A stretch of 64,000 bases of DNA, from NCBI RefSeq assembly GCF_900096945.1, contig NZ_FMKA01000011.1:44177-108176 (forward strand), read 5' to 3'. The position numbers and the translations under genes were made by a program. Positions 8,147 through 15,730 of this stretch are shown piece after piece. This DNA comes from Anaerobium acetethylicum. GTDB lineage: Bacteria; Bacillota; Clostridia; Lachnospirales; Lachnospiraceae. The notes beneath the pieces were generated by a model that did not search any database, was not told the origin of the DNA, and saw nothing but the letters and a program-made list of their open reading frames with translations. Numbering within the stretch: position 1 is the stretch's first letter; each line of letters opens with the position of its first letter.

Positions 8147-8255
8147 AAATAAAATCCTCCTTTTTTGTCTATGTAAGAGCGGATCTCCGTCCGCTTCGTT
8201 ACCACTGTCTGCATGCCCTTTTCGTTTTCCGGGGCCTGCTTTATGTTTCTATCAA

Positions 8256-9086
8256 TCAGCTCTTTACTGCGCCTGCAATTCCATCTACAAAATACTTCTG
8301 AAGAGATACAAAAAGTATGACAATCGGTACGATGGCGATACAAGCTCCTGCAGCAATGCCGGTCCAGTCTACGACATTTTCACCTCGCAGGGCATAAAGG
8401 CCCACTGCCAGCGTTCGTATTTCCGGATTGTTGAGGGTTACGATCAGCGGAAGCAGGAAAGAGTTCCAGGTCCATATGCTCTGCATGGTCACGACTGTAA
8501 CCATGATCGGCTTCGCAAGCGGAAACATGATTTTTGCATAGGTCTGAAAAAAACCACATCCGTCTATGGTAGCCGCTTCCTCCATTTCATTCGGAATTGA
8601 AGCATAGAAGCTTGAAAAGAGCATCAGGAAAATCACATGCCCGCCCCCGGATTCCGCAAGGATAAGGCCGATCAGGCTCTGTTCGAGACCCAGTTCTTTC
8701 AGCAGCTCGTATACAGGAATAACCGTAAATACCAGCGGTATGGTAATGCTGGCCATGAATATGCCTAAAATCACTTTTTTGCCTATAAAGGCATATCTTC
8801 CTATGACATATCCCGCAAGGGATGTCGACATTAGCACGATTGCAACTACTGATATTGTTACGATAATTGTATTCTTAAAATACACGCCAAAGTTGGCATT
8901 GTTCCACGCCCTGATGAAGTTATCAAAATGAAAGGCCTGGGGTATCAGATTGAGCCCGCTTCCAAAAAATTCACTCTGTGTCTTAAATGATGCTGAGACC
9001 ATCCACAAAAAGGGATATACCCATATAAATGCTATTACGGCAAGCACCAGATAAATGACGATTTTACCAACAGATATTTTTTTCAT
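8256..9086 (-). CDS. CUT1 sugar ABC transporter permease (MalG/LacG-like)
   Basis: 276 residues with six predicted membrane helices. The binding-protein-dependent permease EAA loop reads E-A-A-T-I-D-G-C-G near residues 171-179 and continues through the expected I-x-x-P-L-x-x-P. A strong SD (GGAGGGGG) precedes ATG. It starts 12 bp after the other permease and precedes the binding protein, the common CUT1 order. It forms half of the membrane channel. Confidence 0.92.
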   Translation of the reverse strand: MKKISVGKIVIYLVLAVIAFIWVYPFLWMVSASFKTQSEFFGSGLNLIPQAFHFDNFIRAWNNANFGVYFKNTIIVTISVVAIVLMSTSLAGYVIGRYAFIGKKVILGIFMASITIPLVFTVIPVYELLKELGLEQSLIGLILAESGGGHVIFLMLFSSFYASIPNEMEEAATIDGCGFFQTYAKIMFPLAKPIMVTVVTMQSIWTWNSFLLPLIVTLNNPEIRTLAVGLYALRGENVVDWTGIAAGACIAIVPIVILFVSLQKYFVDGIAGAVKS

Positions 9087-9098
9087 TCTGTCCCCCTC

Positions 9099-10034
9099 CT
9101 AAACTGTTCTTCTCTTGCTGAGAATCCCTTTGATCGTGTTACCAATAATTCCCATGGCAACAATTATGGCACCGAAGGTGACTGCCGCCGAACTTGCATA
9201 ACCAAGCCGCGGTGTTCCTGTTGCACTTGAGTATGCTGTCCTGTAGACGAATGTAGCCGCAACGTCAGTCGCAAAAAACGGCCCGCCATTTGTCATGGTC
9301 TGGATCAGATCGAATACTTTCAGGGAACTGATGATGCACAAAATTGCAATCGTTCCGCCGATCGGCATTATGATAGGCAGTACTATTTTCGAAAATGTCT
9401 GCCATCTGTTTGCGCCATCGATCATTGCCGCTTCATAAAGATCCTGGGAAACGCTCTGGAGCGCTGCCAGCCAGTATATCATATAGGTTCCTACGTCTTT
9501 CCATACACCTACGATCACGACCACGATCATCGCATAATCACCGCTACCAAGCCAGTTGACCGGTTTCATTCCGAACAGTCCAAGCATCTGGTTTACAGAA
9601 CCCGTTCCTCCGAATATGAACATCATAATAATACCTACTATAGATGTAGTAGTTACAACCGGCATAAAAAACACTGTCCTGAATACAGCTGCACCTTTCT
9701 TAATGATGCTGTTGAACAGATATGCCAGGGCAAGCGATATCGTCAGGAGAAATGGAACACAGATCACCATATACTTAAAGCTGTTCCCTACTGCATTGAA
9801 GAAATATTTGTCCCCGAACAGTTCCCTGAAATTATCAAGCCCTGCAAACACTGCATTGGAAGTCATTCCCGACCAGTCCAGGGTCGAATAGAAAACACTG
9901 GACAAAATAGGGTATCCCAAAAACAGCACATATAATAGTACTGCGGGTATCATAAATACCCAGCACCAGATATTTATTTTCCTGAGCCTTTGTCTTTTTA
10001 AGACACTTGTTGTTCCTGAAGCTTTTGCTTTCAT
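9099..10034 (-). CDS. CUT1 sugar ABC transporter permease (MalF/UgpA-like)
   Basis: 311 residues with six predicted membrane helices and an N-terminal basic stretch. The EAA loop reads E-A-A-M-I-D-G-A-N-R-W near residues 205-215. It is the first gene of the operon. Its ATG has a GAGAGG-type SD and a 5' leader that carries one copy of the AT-rich 12-mer repeated in the divergent promoter region, so the operon is probably controlled by the ROK protein encoded at 12323. Confidence 0.92.
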   Translation of the reverse strand: MKAKASGTTSVLKRQRLRKINIWCWVFMIPAVLLYVLFLGYPILSSVFYSTLDWSGMTSNAVFAGLDNFRELFGDKYFFNAVGNSFKYMVICVPFLLTISLALAYLFNSIIKKGAAVFRTVFFMPVVTTTSIVGIIMMFIFGGTGSVNQMLGLFGMKPVNWLGSGDYAMIVVVIVGVWKDVGTYMIYWLAALQSVSQDLYEAAMIDGANRWQTFSKIVLPIIMPIGGTIAILCIISSLKVFDLIQTMTNGGPFFATDVAATFVYRTAYSSATGTPRLGYASSAAVTFGAIIVAMGIIGNTIKGILSKRRTV

Positions 10035-10059
10035 TTCTTATCGCCTCTCTTTGTTTTTA

Positions 10060-10083
10060 TAAATTATAATTTGTAATTAATTG
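10060..10083. promoter_or_regulatory. candidate operator site 1 of the divergent sugar locus
   Basis: TAAATTATAATT followed by TG-TAATTAATTG. The same 12-mer and the AATTAATTG end recur at 10241-10257. It lies in the leader of the ABC operon, downstream of its -10 box, as expected for a repressor roadblock. Confidence 0.45.
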
Positions 10084-10104
10084 TTTTCCCTTGAAACTAT
10101 TATC

Positions 10105-10133
10105 ACTATACTAGATATCACCTTTGAAAGCAA
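10105..10133 (-). promoter_or_regulatory. promoter of the CUT1 ABC operon
   Basis: TTGCTT (10128-10133) and TATAGT (10105-10110) with a 17-bp spacer. A 14-bp perfect palindrome TTTTAACGTTAAAA at 10137-10150 lies just upstream of the -35 box and may be a second regulatory site. Confidence 0.65.
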
Positions 10134-10206
10134 CTATTTTAACGTTAAAACTTCACTTTCTACATTTTTACACTATTTTACCGTTATTTTTTGTGCATTT
10201 ATCACA

Positions 10207-10235
10207 TGTACATATTATTTCTTGTTTGGTAGAAT
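10207..10235 (+). promoter_or_regulatory. promoter of the DUF4838-ROK operon
   Basis: TGTACA (10207-10212) and TAGAAT (10230-10235) with a 17-bp spacer, about 90 bp before the DUF4838 start codon. Confidence 0.55.
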
Positions 10236-10240
10236 GGTTT

Positions 10241-10257
10241 TAAATTATAATTAATTG
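10241..10257. promoter_or_regulatory. candidate operator site 2 of the divergent sugar locus
   Basis: TAAATTATAATTAATTG at the expected transcription start of the plus-strand operon. It shares an exact 12-mer with site 1 and equals it with seven internal bases missing. Confidence 0.45.
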
Positions 10258-10326
10258 ATTTCAGCAGCAGTTCGAGACAAACCCTTGAAATGTAGCAACA
10301 AATACGAAAATAACAGGAGATTCAAT

Positions 10327-12273
10327 ATGAATATAAACATTATATTTAAAAACAATGACTCTACTCTCAATTTTGCAGCAAAGGAATTGAAGTCCTATCT
10401 TTCTTTATTAGATATTGATCTCAGCTTTACCGAAAACAATCCGGCCGATACTTTCACTCTCAGACTCGAGGCGGCCTCCAGCCTGTCCAGGTACTGCATG
10501 CCGGAAGTTTCGATTCCTGAACTTGATGACCAGTTTTTCATTGACGTCACTTCAGATGGCGGCCTCATAGCAGGCACAAATTCGCGAAGCGTCCTGTTGG
10601 GCGTATACAGCTACCTTGCTGCAATCGGTTTCCGTTTTCTATATCCCGATAAGAAGCGCGATTACATTCCCCACATCCATTCCCTTAAAGAGCTCTTCGC
10701 ATCTTATGGCAAGACTGCCCTGCACAGACACCGGGGCGTCTGCATAGAGGGAGCCAATTCTCTGCAGAATATATTGGATTTCATAGAATGGATGCCAAAA
10801 TTAGGATACAATAGCTTCTTCGTACAGTTCCGAATCCCCTATACCTTTTTGGCGCGCTGGTACGAGCACGAAAAAAATCCCTATATCAGGAAAGAAGACT
10901 TCAACGAGGATATCGCAACCGCATACAGCGACATTATAGACAGGGAGATCCACAAACGCTCCCTTCTCCACCACCGGGTCGGACATGGATGGACATGCGA
11001 AACCATCGGCTATCCGTCACTGGGATGGACCGAATCAGGCACAGCTCCAGCGGAGGATATACGTCCTTATCTTGCCGAAGTAAACGGAAAGAGGGACTTC
11101 TTCAACGGTGTTCCAATCAACACCAACCTCTGCTATTCCAATCCTGACGTGATTGAAACTTTCACGAACGAAGTAATCGATTATGCAAAGAAAAATCCTG
11201 ATATCGATTACCTTCATATATGGATCGCTGATGAGTTCAACAACATATGCGAATGTGATCAGTGTCAGAAGACCACCCCTTCTGACCAATACATCAATCT
11301 GTTGAATATAATTGATGGAAAAATGACACAGGCAGGAATAAAGACCCGTCTTGTTTTTCTGCTTTACCAGGAGCTTCTCTGGGCTCCACAAAAAGAACAC
11401 CTCCACAATCCGGACCGTTTCACGCTTATGTTTGCCCCGATCAGCCGGACTTTTGAAAATTCCTATTCTATAAACACAGAGACCAGAAAGCCGCCGGAAT
11501 ACTGCCGCAATCAGATCGAACTTCCCCTTGATCTCGAGGAAAACCTTTCTTTTCTCCGGGAATGGCAGCAGATTTTCAGTGGCGACAGCTTCGTATATGA
11601 TTATCCTTTGGGCAGGGCACACTATGGGGATCTTGGATACACATCAATAGCAATGGTGATCAGCTCCGATATCAAGCAGCTGGACAGCCTAAATATGAAC
11701 GGATACATCAGCTGTCAGGAGCTCCGGGCAGGTCTGCCGAATTCGCTCCCGAATTATGTAATGGGACTTACGCTTTTTGACAGCGCAATTCCGTTCAACG
11801 AACTTCAGGCCGACTACTTCATGCATGCTTACGGGGAAGACTATCTCACCGCACTGAATTATCTGGACAAAATCTCCGCTCTTAATAGTCCCGATTATTT
11901 CAACGGCAAGGGCGAACGGGAAAATCCAGAACAGCACAATCGCTACAAAAACTGCGCAGAACTTATCAGAAATTTCAGACCGACCATCAGGGAGATTGCA
12001 GACAGATATACAAAAGCAGCCGCCGCTTCTTCTCCAAATGCAGGGATCCACGAATTCTTTTGGAAACTCCTTGACTACCACGCAGACTATAGTTTACGAT
12101 TAACAGAAGCGTTATCCGCACTCTCAGCTTCCAAAAAAGAGGAAGCTGACGAACTCTGGAAAACATTCCATGCGTTCATATGTTCAAATGAAGAAACATG
12201 CCAGGCTCCCCTTGATGTATATCGGATCACTGAAGTCGGAACAAAATATACCGGTTTCAGCCTTGAAGCATAG
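10327..12273 (+). CDS. DUF4838 domain protein, glycoside-hydrolase-like
   Basis: 648 residues with no signal peptide, hence cytoplasmic. The layout fits the DUF4838/alpha-glucuronidase-like group: an N-terminal alpha/beta domain resembling the N domains of GH20/GH67 enzymes (residues 1-115, ending G-V-Y-S-Y-L-A-A-I-G-F-R), then a TIM-barrel-like region with W-I-A-D-E-F-N-N-I-C-E-C-D-Q-C near 304-318, whose Cys cluster is typical of the family. The start at 10327 has AGGAGA 6 nt upstream; the open frame extends 24 codons further without an SD. It probably hydrolyses the sugar imported by the divergent transporter. The exact linkage cut cannot be told. Confidence 0.85.
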   Translation: MNINIIFKNNDSTLNFAAKELKSYLSLLDIDLSFTENNPADTFTLRLEAASSLSRYCMPEVSIPELDDQFFIDVTSDGGLIAGTNSRSVLLGVYSYLAAIGFRFLYPDKKRDYIPHIHSLKELFASYGKTALHRHRGVCIEGANSLQNILDFIEWMPKLGYNSFFVQFRIPYTFLARWYEHEKNPYIRKEDFNEDIATAYSDIIDREIHKRSLLHHRVGHGWTCETIGYPSLGWTESGTAPAEDIRPYLAEVNGKRDFFNGVPINTNLCYSNPDVIETFTNEVIDYAKKNPDIDYLHIWIADEFNNICECDQCQKTTPSDQYINLLNIIDGKMTQAGIKTRLVFLLYQELLWAPQKEHLHNPDRFTLMFAPISRTFENSYSINTETRKPPEYCRNQIELPLDLEENLSFLREWQQIFSGDSFVYDYPLGRAHYGDLGYTSIAMVISSDIKQLDSLNMNGYISCQELRAGLPNSLPNYVMGLTLFDSAIPFNELQADYFMHAYGEDYLTALNYLDKISALNSPDYFNGKGERENPEQHNRYKNCAELIRNFRPTIREIADRYTKAAAASSPNAGIHEFFWKLLDYHADYSLRLTEALSALSASKKEEADELWKTFHAFICSNEETCQAPLDVYRITEVGTKYTGFSLEA

Positions 12274-12322
12274 TTTCAGACGGGGGTTTGCAGATCCCTG
12301 TCCAAACCGGAGACGCAATATT

Positions 12323-13558
12323 ATGCACCTCAAAAAGGAGAGTTTGATATTGTATAAAGCAAAAAAGAACAAAACATCAAACAGAACACGAATATTAGAG
12401 TGTCTTTTTAGAAATCCCACCATTTCCAGAACTGAGATAGCTGATCTCACAGATATTACCCCTGCAACAGTCACAACAACCGTAACCCAGCTCATCTCTG
12501 AAGGAATCGTTCAGGAAGCCGGCGAGTCGAATGCGGAAGACAGCACTCCCGGACGCAGAAAAATTCTGATTGAAATCATCCCCGACTACGCTTACAGCAT
12601 TGGAATCGAATTTACCCAGAAGGCCCTGGTGCTCTGCATAACCAACTTAAAAGGAACTGTCATCACAAAGAACATCGTTCCCTTTACTGAAGATCTGGCA
12701 AAAAATATCACCACTGAAATCATCACCCGGCTCGGACAACTGATAGCAGCCTCAGATATTTCCACCAACAAGTTCATCGGCATAGGCATCGCAGTACCTG
12801 GGCACATGGATTCAGATCAGAAGATGATGATCAGCAACAATCGATTGTGGGGATCCTTCAGCCCGGATATGATCCGCGAAGCCTTTGACCTTCCGGTCGT
12901 TTTGGAGAACAACGTGCGCTGCATGGGACTCTCTCAGTACCTTTTCAACCCAGCCACAACCCCTGACAATTTCTCATTTTTTCACGTCGGCCTTGGCATG
13001 CACTGCGCCATCATTGTCGAAGGCGAGCTATTCTCCGGCAACACCTACATTTCCGGAGAAATAGGCCATACAATCGTTGATGCAGACGGACGCAGATGCG
13101 AATGCGGAAAGCATGGCTGCCTGCAGACTATTGCAAGCGAAAACTGGCTGCTCAAGATTGCCGGAATGCTGTACGAAAATGATTCCGCTTCACTTCTCAA
13201 GACTCTCGCAGCCAGCAAAAACAGCATCACCATCGACCACATCACCACAGCCTATGAAATGGGCGATGCCGCGATACACGGTTATATCTCGGAAGCCCTC
13301 AAAGCCCTGGGGATTACAGCTTCAAATATAGCGATTTTAACAAGCCCCGAAAAAATCCTGCTGCACGGCCAGCTCTTCAACAACAAAGAAATCCGCCGCG
13401 AGCTTATGGATCTGATACAGAGACAGCTGCTCTTCGTCGACAGCAGCTACAACAACATTTTTGAAATACTCCCCTGTTCTACAATCGACGGAGCCATCGG
13501 CGCAAACGCACTATCAGTCATGCATTTTTTTATACACGGCATTTCAGCAGAATCATAA
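12323..13558 (+). CDS. ROK-family transcriptional repressor (NagC/XylR-like)
   Basis: 411 residues. The N-terminal winged helix-turn-helix (about residues 15-70, with I-S-R-T-E-I-A-D-L-T as the helix-turn-helix) is followed by the ROK sugar-kinase fold, with the zinc-binding C-E-C-G-K-H-G-C-L-Q motif near residue 256. It begins 49 bp after the DUF4838 gene and is likely co-transcribed. An in-frame TTG at 12350 has a better-spaced SD (AAGGAG) and is a credible alternative start, nine codons shorter. It most likely binds the inducing sugar and represses the divergent transporter and hydrolase. Confidence 0.9.
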   Translation: MHLKKESLILYKAKKNKTSNRTRILECLFRNPTISRTEIADLTDITPATVTTTVTQLISEGIVQEAGESNAEDSTPGRRKILIEIIPDYAYSIGIEFTQKALVLCITNLKGTVITKNIVPFTEDLAKNITTEIITRLGQLIAASDISTNKFIGIGIAVPGHMDSDQKMMISNNRLWGSFSPDMIREAFDLPVVLENNVRCMGLSQYLFNPATTPDNFSFFHVGLGMHCAIIVEGELFSGNTYISGEIGHTIVDADGRRCECGKHGCLQTIASENWLLKIAGMLYENDSASLLKTLAASKNSITIDHITTAYEMGDAAIHGYISEALKALGITASNIAILTSPEKILLHGQLFNNKEIRRELMDLIQRQLLFVDSSYNNIFEILPCSTIDGAIGANALSVMHFFIHGISAES

Positions 13559-13592
13559 CAATCTGCAAATCACAACATGACTCCCACCACAA

Positions 13593-13639
13593 AAAAGCAG
13601 CTGTGCATTGAACATCCCATTCAATGCATAGCTGCTTTC
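13593..13639. terminator. bidirectional terminator between convergent operons
   Basis: A 19-bp near-perfect stem (AAAGCAGCTGTGCATTGAA paired with its complement at 13621-13639) with a 7-nt loop. The A-run before it gives a strong U-tract for the minus strand; the plus-strand tail is weaker. Confidence 0.85.
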
Positions 13640-13705
13640 TAAAGCCAAAGCGTATATTCTTATTTCACTTCTGCCTCACGAGACAGGATTTCGAGCAGTT
13701 ACAAT

Positions 13706-13888
13706 CTAACCCTCAAATAATTCCTGATAATCTTCCATTCCATCCAGTCTTTCCATCAATTGCTCCACCGCTCCGAGCTCATGATCGGAATAAGACTGCT
13801 CCCTTCCGATAGATGCCCTCCAGCACTCCTTAGGATGTCTCTTGCTGCTGAATTCCGTATCAATAAACAGACCTTTATACTCGACCAT
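13706..13888 (-). CDS. small hypothetical protein (60 aa)
   Basis: 60 residues, acidic at the C terminus, with no cysteine pair or membrane helix. The SD GGGAG precedes ATG by about 9 nt. It starts 18 bp after the 140-residue gene and is probably translated from the same mRNA. I recognise no family. The two genes form an isolated two-gene operon ending at the strong terminator at 13593-13639. Confidence 0.65.
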   Translation of the reverse strand: MVEYKGLFIDTEFSSKRHPKECWRASIGREQSYSDHELGAVEQLMERLDGMEDYQELFEG

Positions 13889-13906
13889 AGTACAGTTCTC
13901 CCTTCA

Positions 13907-14329
13907 CTACTGATAACCAAGCCTCACATATATCTCTTCTACTCTATCTACATACTGATTCAAATCCGAAAACATCCTATTGATCTCATCCTGATCAAAC
14001 TCAAAACTGCAATGGGCATTTCCATAACACTGGGCGACTTTCCTCAGTCCCTCACAATAGCAGTACATATGTTTAAACAGGTCAAATACATCCTGGTCAC
14101 AAATATTGTACTGTTCCTCATACATTTCAATACTCTGCGCCACTGCATTCTGCAATTCGACAATGTCTTCTTTGGTCGACAGTTCTCCGTAACGCCTGGT
14201 GCACCAGTCGTCATTAAAAGATTTCCAATCGTTTTTATACTGCTTATCATTCGTATAACCAGACAGAATCAGCATTGGATTCCACTGACCGATAAAAGCA
14301 TTATACTTATTTTTTATATACTCCTCCAT
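13907..14329 (-). CDS. hypothetical protein (140 aa)
   Basis: 140 residues, predicted mostly helical, acidic, with several Tyr, Trp and Cys residues and no signal peptide or membrane helix. The SD GGGGG precedes ATG. A promoter (14576-14604) lies 245 bp upstream and the leader contains a tiny ORF with its own SD. The gene pair has no recognisable homologue for me. A small acidic protein next to a slightly larger soluble one would fit an immunity or antitoxin-type pair, but nothing in the sequence proves it. Confidence 0.7.
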   Translation of the reverse strand: MEEYIKNKYNAFIGQWNPMLILSGYTNDKQYKNDWKSFNDDWCTRRYGELSTKEDIVELQNAVAQSIEMYEEQYNICDQDVFDLFKHMYCYCEGLRKVAQCYGNAHCSFEFDQDEINRMFSDLNQYVDRVEEIYVRLGYQ

Positions 14330-14508
14330 GACACATCCCCCTATTCTAGTCTTGATTGCTTAAACTTTCCTTCAGAACGCAAAAAAACAAAGCGCCAAAT
14401 TGCAGAACCGACAATTTTACGCACTCTAAGCCCAGGCTTTTATGCAAATCCAGCACAAACCGCTCGCTGGACAGGCACCCTGGACAGTTATCCTGCATTC
14501 CATCTGCT

Positions 14509-14544
14509 CTACGAAAAAGGTTTCAGCCAAACAATAAAACCCAT
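14509..14544 (-). CDS. tiny leader ORF (11 aa) with a strong SD
   Basis: An 11-codon ORF (M-G-F-I-V-W-L-K-P-F-S) preceded by GGGGAGGAG at good spacing, about 25 nt after the predicted transcription start. It lies in the long leader of the 140-residue gene. It may be a regulatory leader peptide or a very small hydrophobic peptide. Only the start signals support it. Confidence 0.3.
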   Translation of the reverse strand: MGFIVWLKPFS

Positions 14545-14575
14545 CAAATCTCCTCCCCTTATGTCATTTTACATC

Positions 14576-14604
14576 ATTATAGTGCTTTTTAAGCAATTTT
14601 ACAA
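14576..14604 (-). promoter_or_regulatory. promoter of the two-gene hypothetical operon
   Basis: TTGTAA (14599-14604) and TATAAT (14576-14581) with a 17-bp spacer. Confidence 0.55.
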
Positions 14605-14708
14605 TTAATTATTTTTATTTTTTAAAATTGAATAACAACTAATCCGTTTGATTCCAGATTTCCATCTTATTTTTTTATCATATGAACCAGGTTTACAGCC
14701 AGGCGAGG

Positions 14709-14822
14709 TTACTTGGGCCGCGTATTTTGCGGTCTTATGTACCAAAAAACAAAGAGTTTCGCTTGCGAAACTCTCGCGCTGACGCGCAGTCGCTTCTGCA
14801 ACATATTCTTCTTATGCGTCAT
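14709..14822 (-). CDS. small basic ORF (37 aa) inside a dispersed repeat
   Basis: An unlisted-size ORF starting M-T-H-K-K-N-M-L-Q-K-R and rich in Lys, Arg and Gln, with a GAGGAGG SD 5 nt before ATG. Its middle is formed by a 9-bp hairpin (GAGTTTCGC with GCGAAACTC, 14754-14773), so the DNA may be a structured repeat that merely carries an ORF. The SD, start and first five codons recur at 15459. Similar short peptides feel familiar from Lachnospiraceae annotations, but I cannot confirm this. Confidence 0.35.
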   Translation of the reverse strand: MTHKKNMLQKRLRVSARVSQAKLFVFWYIRPQNTRPK

Positions 14823-14875
14823 GCGCCTCCTCGCGGAGCATTTTTAATTTGTAGGAAATTAGAGGAATTTCCCAT
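14807..14875. repeat. dispersed 69-bp repeat, copy A
   Basis: Aligns without gaps to 15444-15512: shared TCTTCTT, TGCGTCATGCG, CTCCTCG, GGAATT and CCCAT blocks with scattered substitutions. On the minus strand it contains a leader, an SD and the start codon of the ORF at 14709-14822. Confidence 0.85.
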
Positions 14876-14882
14876 GAATTAA

Positions 14883-14917
14883 AAAAACACCCTGTCTGGG
14901 AGAGACACGGTGTTTTT
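14883..14917. terminator. rho-independent terminator, both directions
   Basis: A 15-bp stem with one mismatch (AAAAACACC at the left end, GGTGTTTTT at the right), loop GGGAG. No clear gene ends here on either strand, so it may belong to the repeat island. The AT-rich 14918-15070 stretch holds nothing recognisable. Confidence 0.7.
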
Positions 14918-15070
14918 GGGGAGTTTTGAAATTAGCCCCTCAACTAATTACATATTCAAAGTTATCACTACGTCTTACTTTGGTCAATATTTTTTTCAAA
15001 ACAATCATATAATTACCAACAATGTTCATATAACCCACATATTATTTGTTCATGATCCGATTTTTCCAAT

Positions 15071-15110
15071 AAAAAAAGAACTTTGTCCCTAAATTGTCCA
15101 AAGTTCTTTT
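15071..15110 (-). terminator. terminator of the 56-residue gene
   Basis: Stem AAAGAACTTTG with CAAAGTTCTTT, followed on the minus strand by eight T residues; it starts 22 bp after the stop codon at 15132. Confidence 0.85.
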
Positions 15111-15131
15111 CAATCCATTCATATATCAAAT

Positions 15132-15302
15132 TTATTGCAACACATAAGTATTGCACAGAATATTGTCATATTGCGACATGCTTATCAATCTGCATTTATA
15201 ATATTCATATGCTTTATCCTCGATTTCATCAATTGAAAATTGCGTTTTACCTTCACGGTATTCATGTACAAGATTTATCAGTTCCGAAAATTTTACTCCC
15301 AT
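15132..15302 (-). CDS. small hypothetical protein (56 aa)
   Basis: A complete transcription unit for a 56-residue acidic protein beginning M-G-V-K-F-S-E-L-I-N and ending N-T-Y-V-L-Q. It has an ideal SD (TAAGGAGG, 7 nt before ATG), a sigma-A promoter 67 bp upstream and its own terminator. The middle (F-S-I-D-E-I-E-D-K-A-Y-E-Y-Y) looks helical. It has no signal peptide or membrane helix. The family is not recognised. The surrounding repeats suggest a mobile or hypervariable intergenic region. Confidence 0.75.
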   Translation of the reverse strand: MGVKFSELINLVHEYREGKTQFSIDEIEDKAYEYYKCRLISMSQYDNILCNTYVLQ

Positions 15303-15368
15303 AATTTTTCCTCCTTATTAAATCCTTCGTTGCCAATTTACGCTTCCGAAATCACCAAGTATTTTTTA

Positions 15369-15397
15369 ATTATATCAGTAACCAGATGAAACTTCAA
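15369..15397 (-). promoter_or_regulatory. promoter of the 56-residue gene
   Basis: TTGAAG (15392-15397) and TATAAT (15369-15374) with exactly 17 bp between. Confidence 0.75.
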
Positions 15398-15459
15398 TGC
15401 AAAATTACCAAAATATGATATATCACAGGAGGACCATTACAGGTCTTCTTGTGCGTCAT
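15394..15459 (-). CDS. tiny ORF (21 aa) sharing start with the 14822 ORF
   Basis: It begins M-T-H-K-K like the ORF at 14822 and has a GAGGAGA SD, but diverges immediately after the fifth codon where the 69-bp repeat ends. It stops over the -35 box of the downstream promoter. Probably a truncated copy rather than a working gene. Confidence 0.2.
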   Translation of the reverse strand: MTHKKTCNGPPVIYHILVILH

Positions 15460-15512
15460 GCGTCTCCTCGTGGGGCGTTTTTGCTTTATAAGAAATTCAA
15501 GGAATTCCCCAT
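15444..15512. repeat. dispersed 69-bp repeat, copy B
   Basis: Second copy of the 14807-14875 repeat, in the same orientation, lacking the downstream hairpin and the rest of the 37-residue ORF. Confidence 0.85.
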
Positions 15513-15523
15513 ACAGACCAGCG

Positions 15524-15674
15524 TGTCAAAAGCCCTCTTATAACGTTTGGCTTAGTCAATTTGCACAGCCGCCCTCTATCACACAGTGATACAAAACATG
15601 AATTTTTGTATCACGTCCTCATTTGAAAACCTGTGCAAATTGACGAATACTATTTTGTAAATTGGCTTTTGATA
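15524..15674. repeat. 151-bp palindromic MITE-like element, copy 2 of the dispersed palindrome
   Basis: Nested inverted repeats: outer TGTCAAAAGCC (15524-15534) with GGCTTTTGATA (15664-15674); middle GTCAATTTGCACAG (15555-15568) with its perfect complement (15631-15644); inner GTGATACAAAA (15586-15596) with TTTTGTATCAC (15604-15614). The left half matches 5507-5590. There is no ORF of substance. The compact, fully palindromic form resembles non-autonomous or structural repeat elements. Confidence 0.85.
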
Positions 15675-15730
15675 CTCCACTCCTATAAAACAAAAAAAAC
15701 TCCTGAAACCAAAGTTTCAAGAGTCTGTAA

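Noticed and set aside
13760..14608. A 282-codon plus-strand frame over the two hypothetical genes
   Set aside because: The minus strand has two spaced ORFs, each with an SD, and a promoter and terminator in the right places; the plus frame has none.
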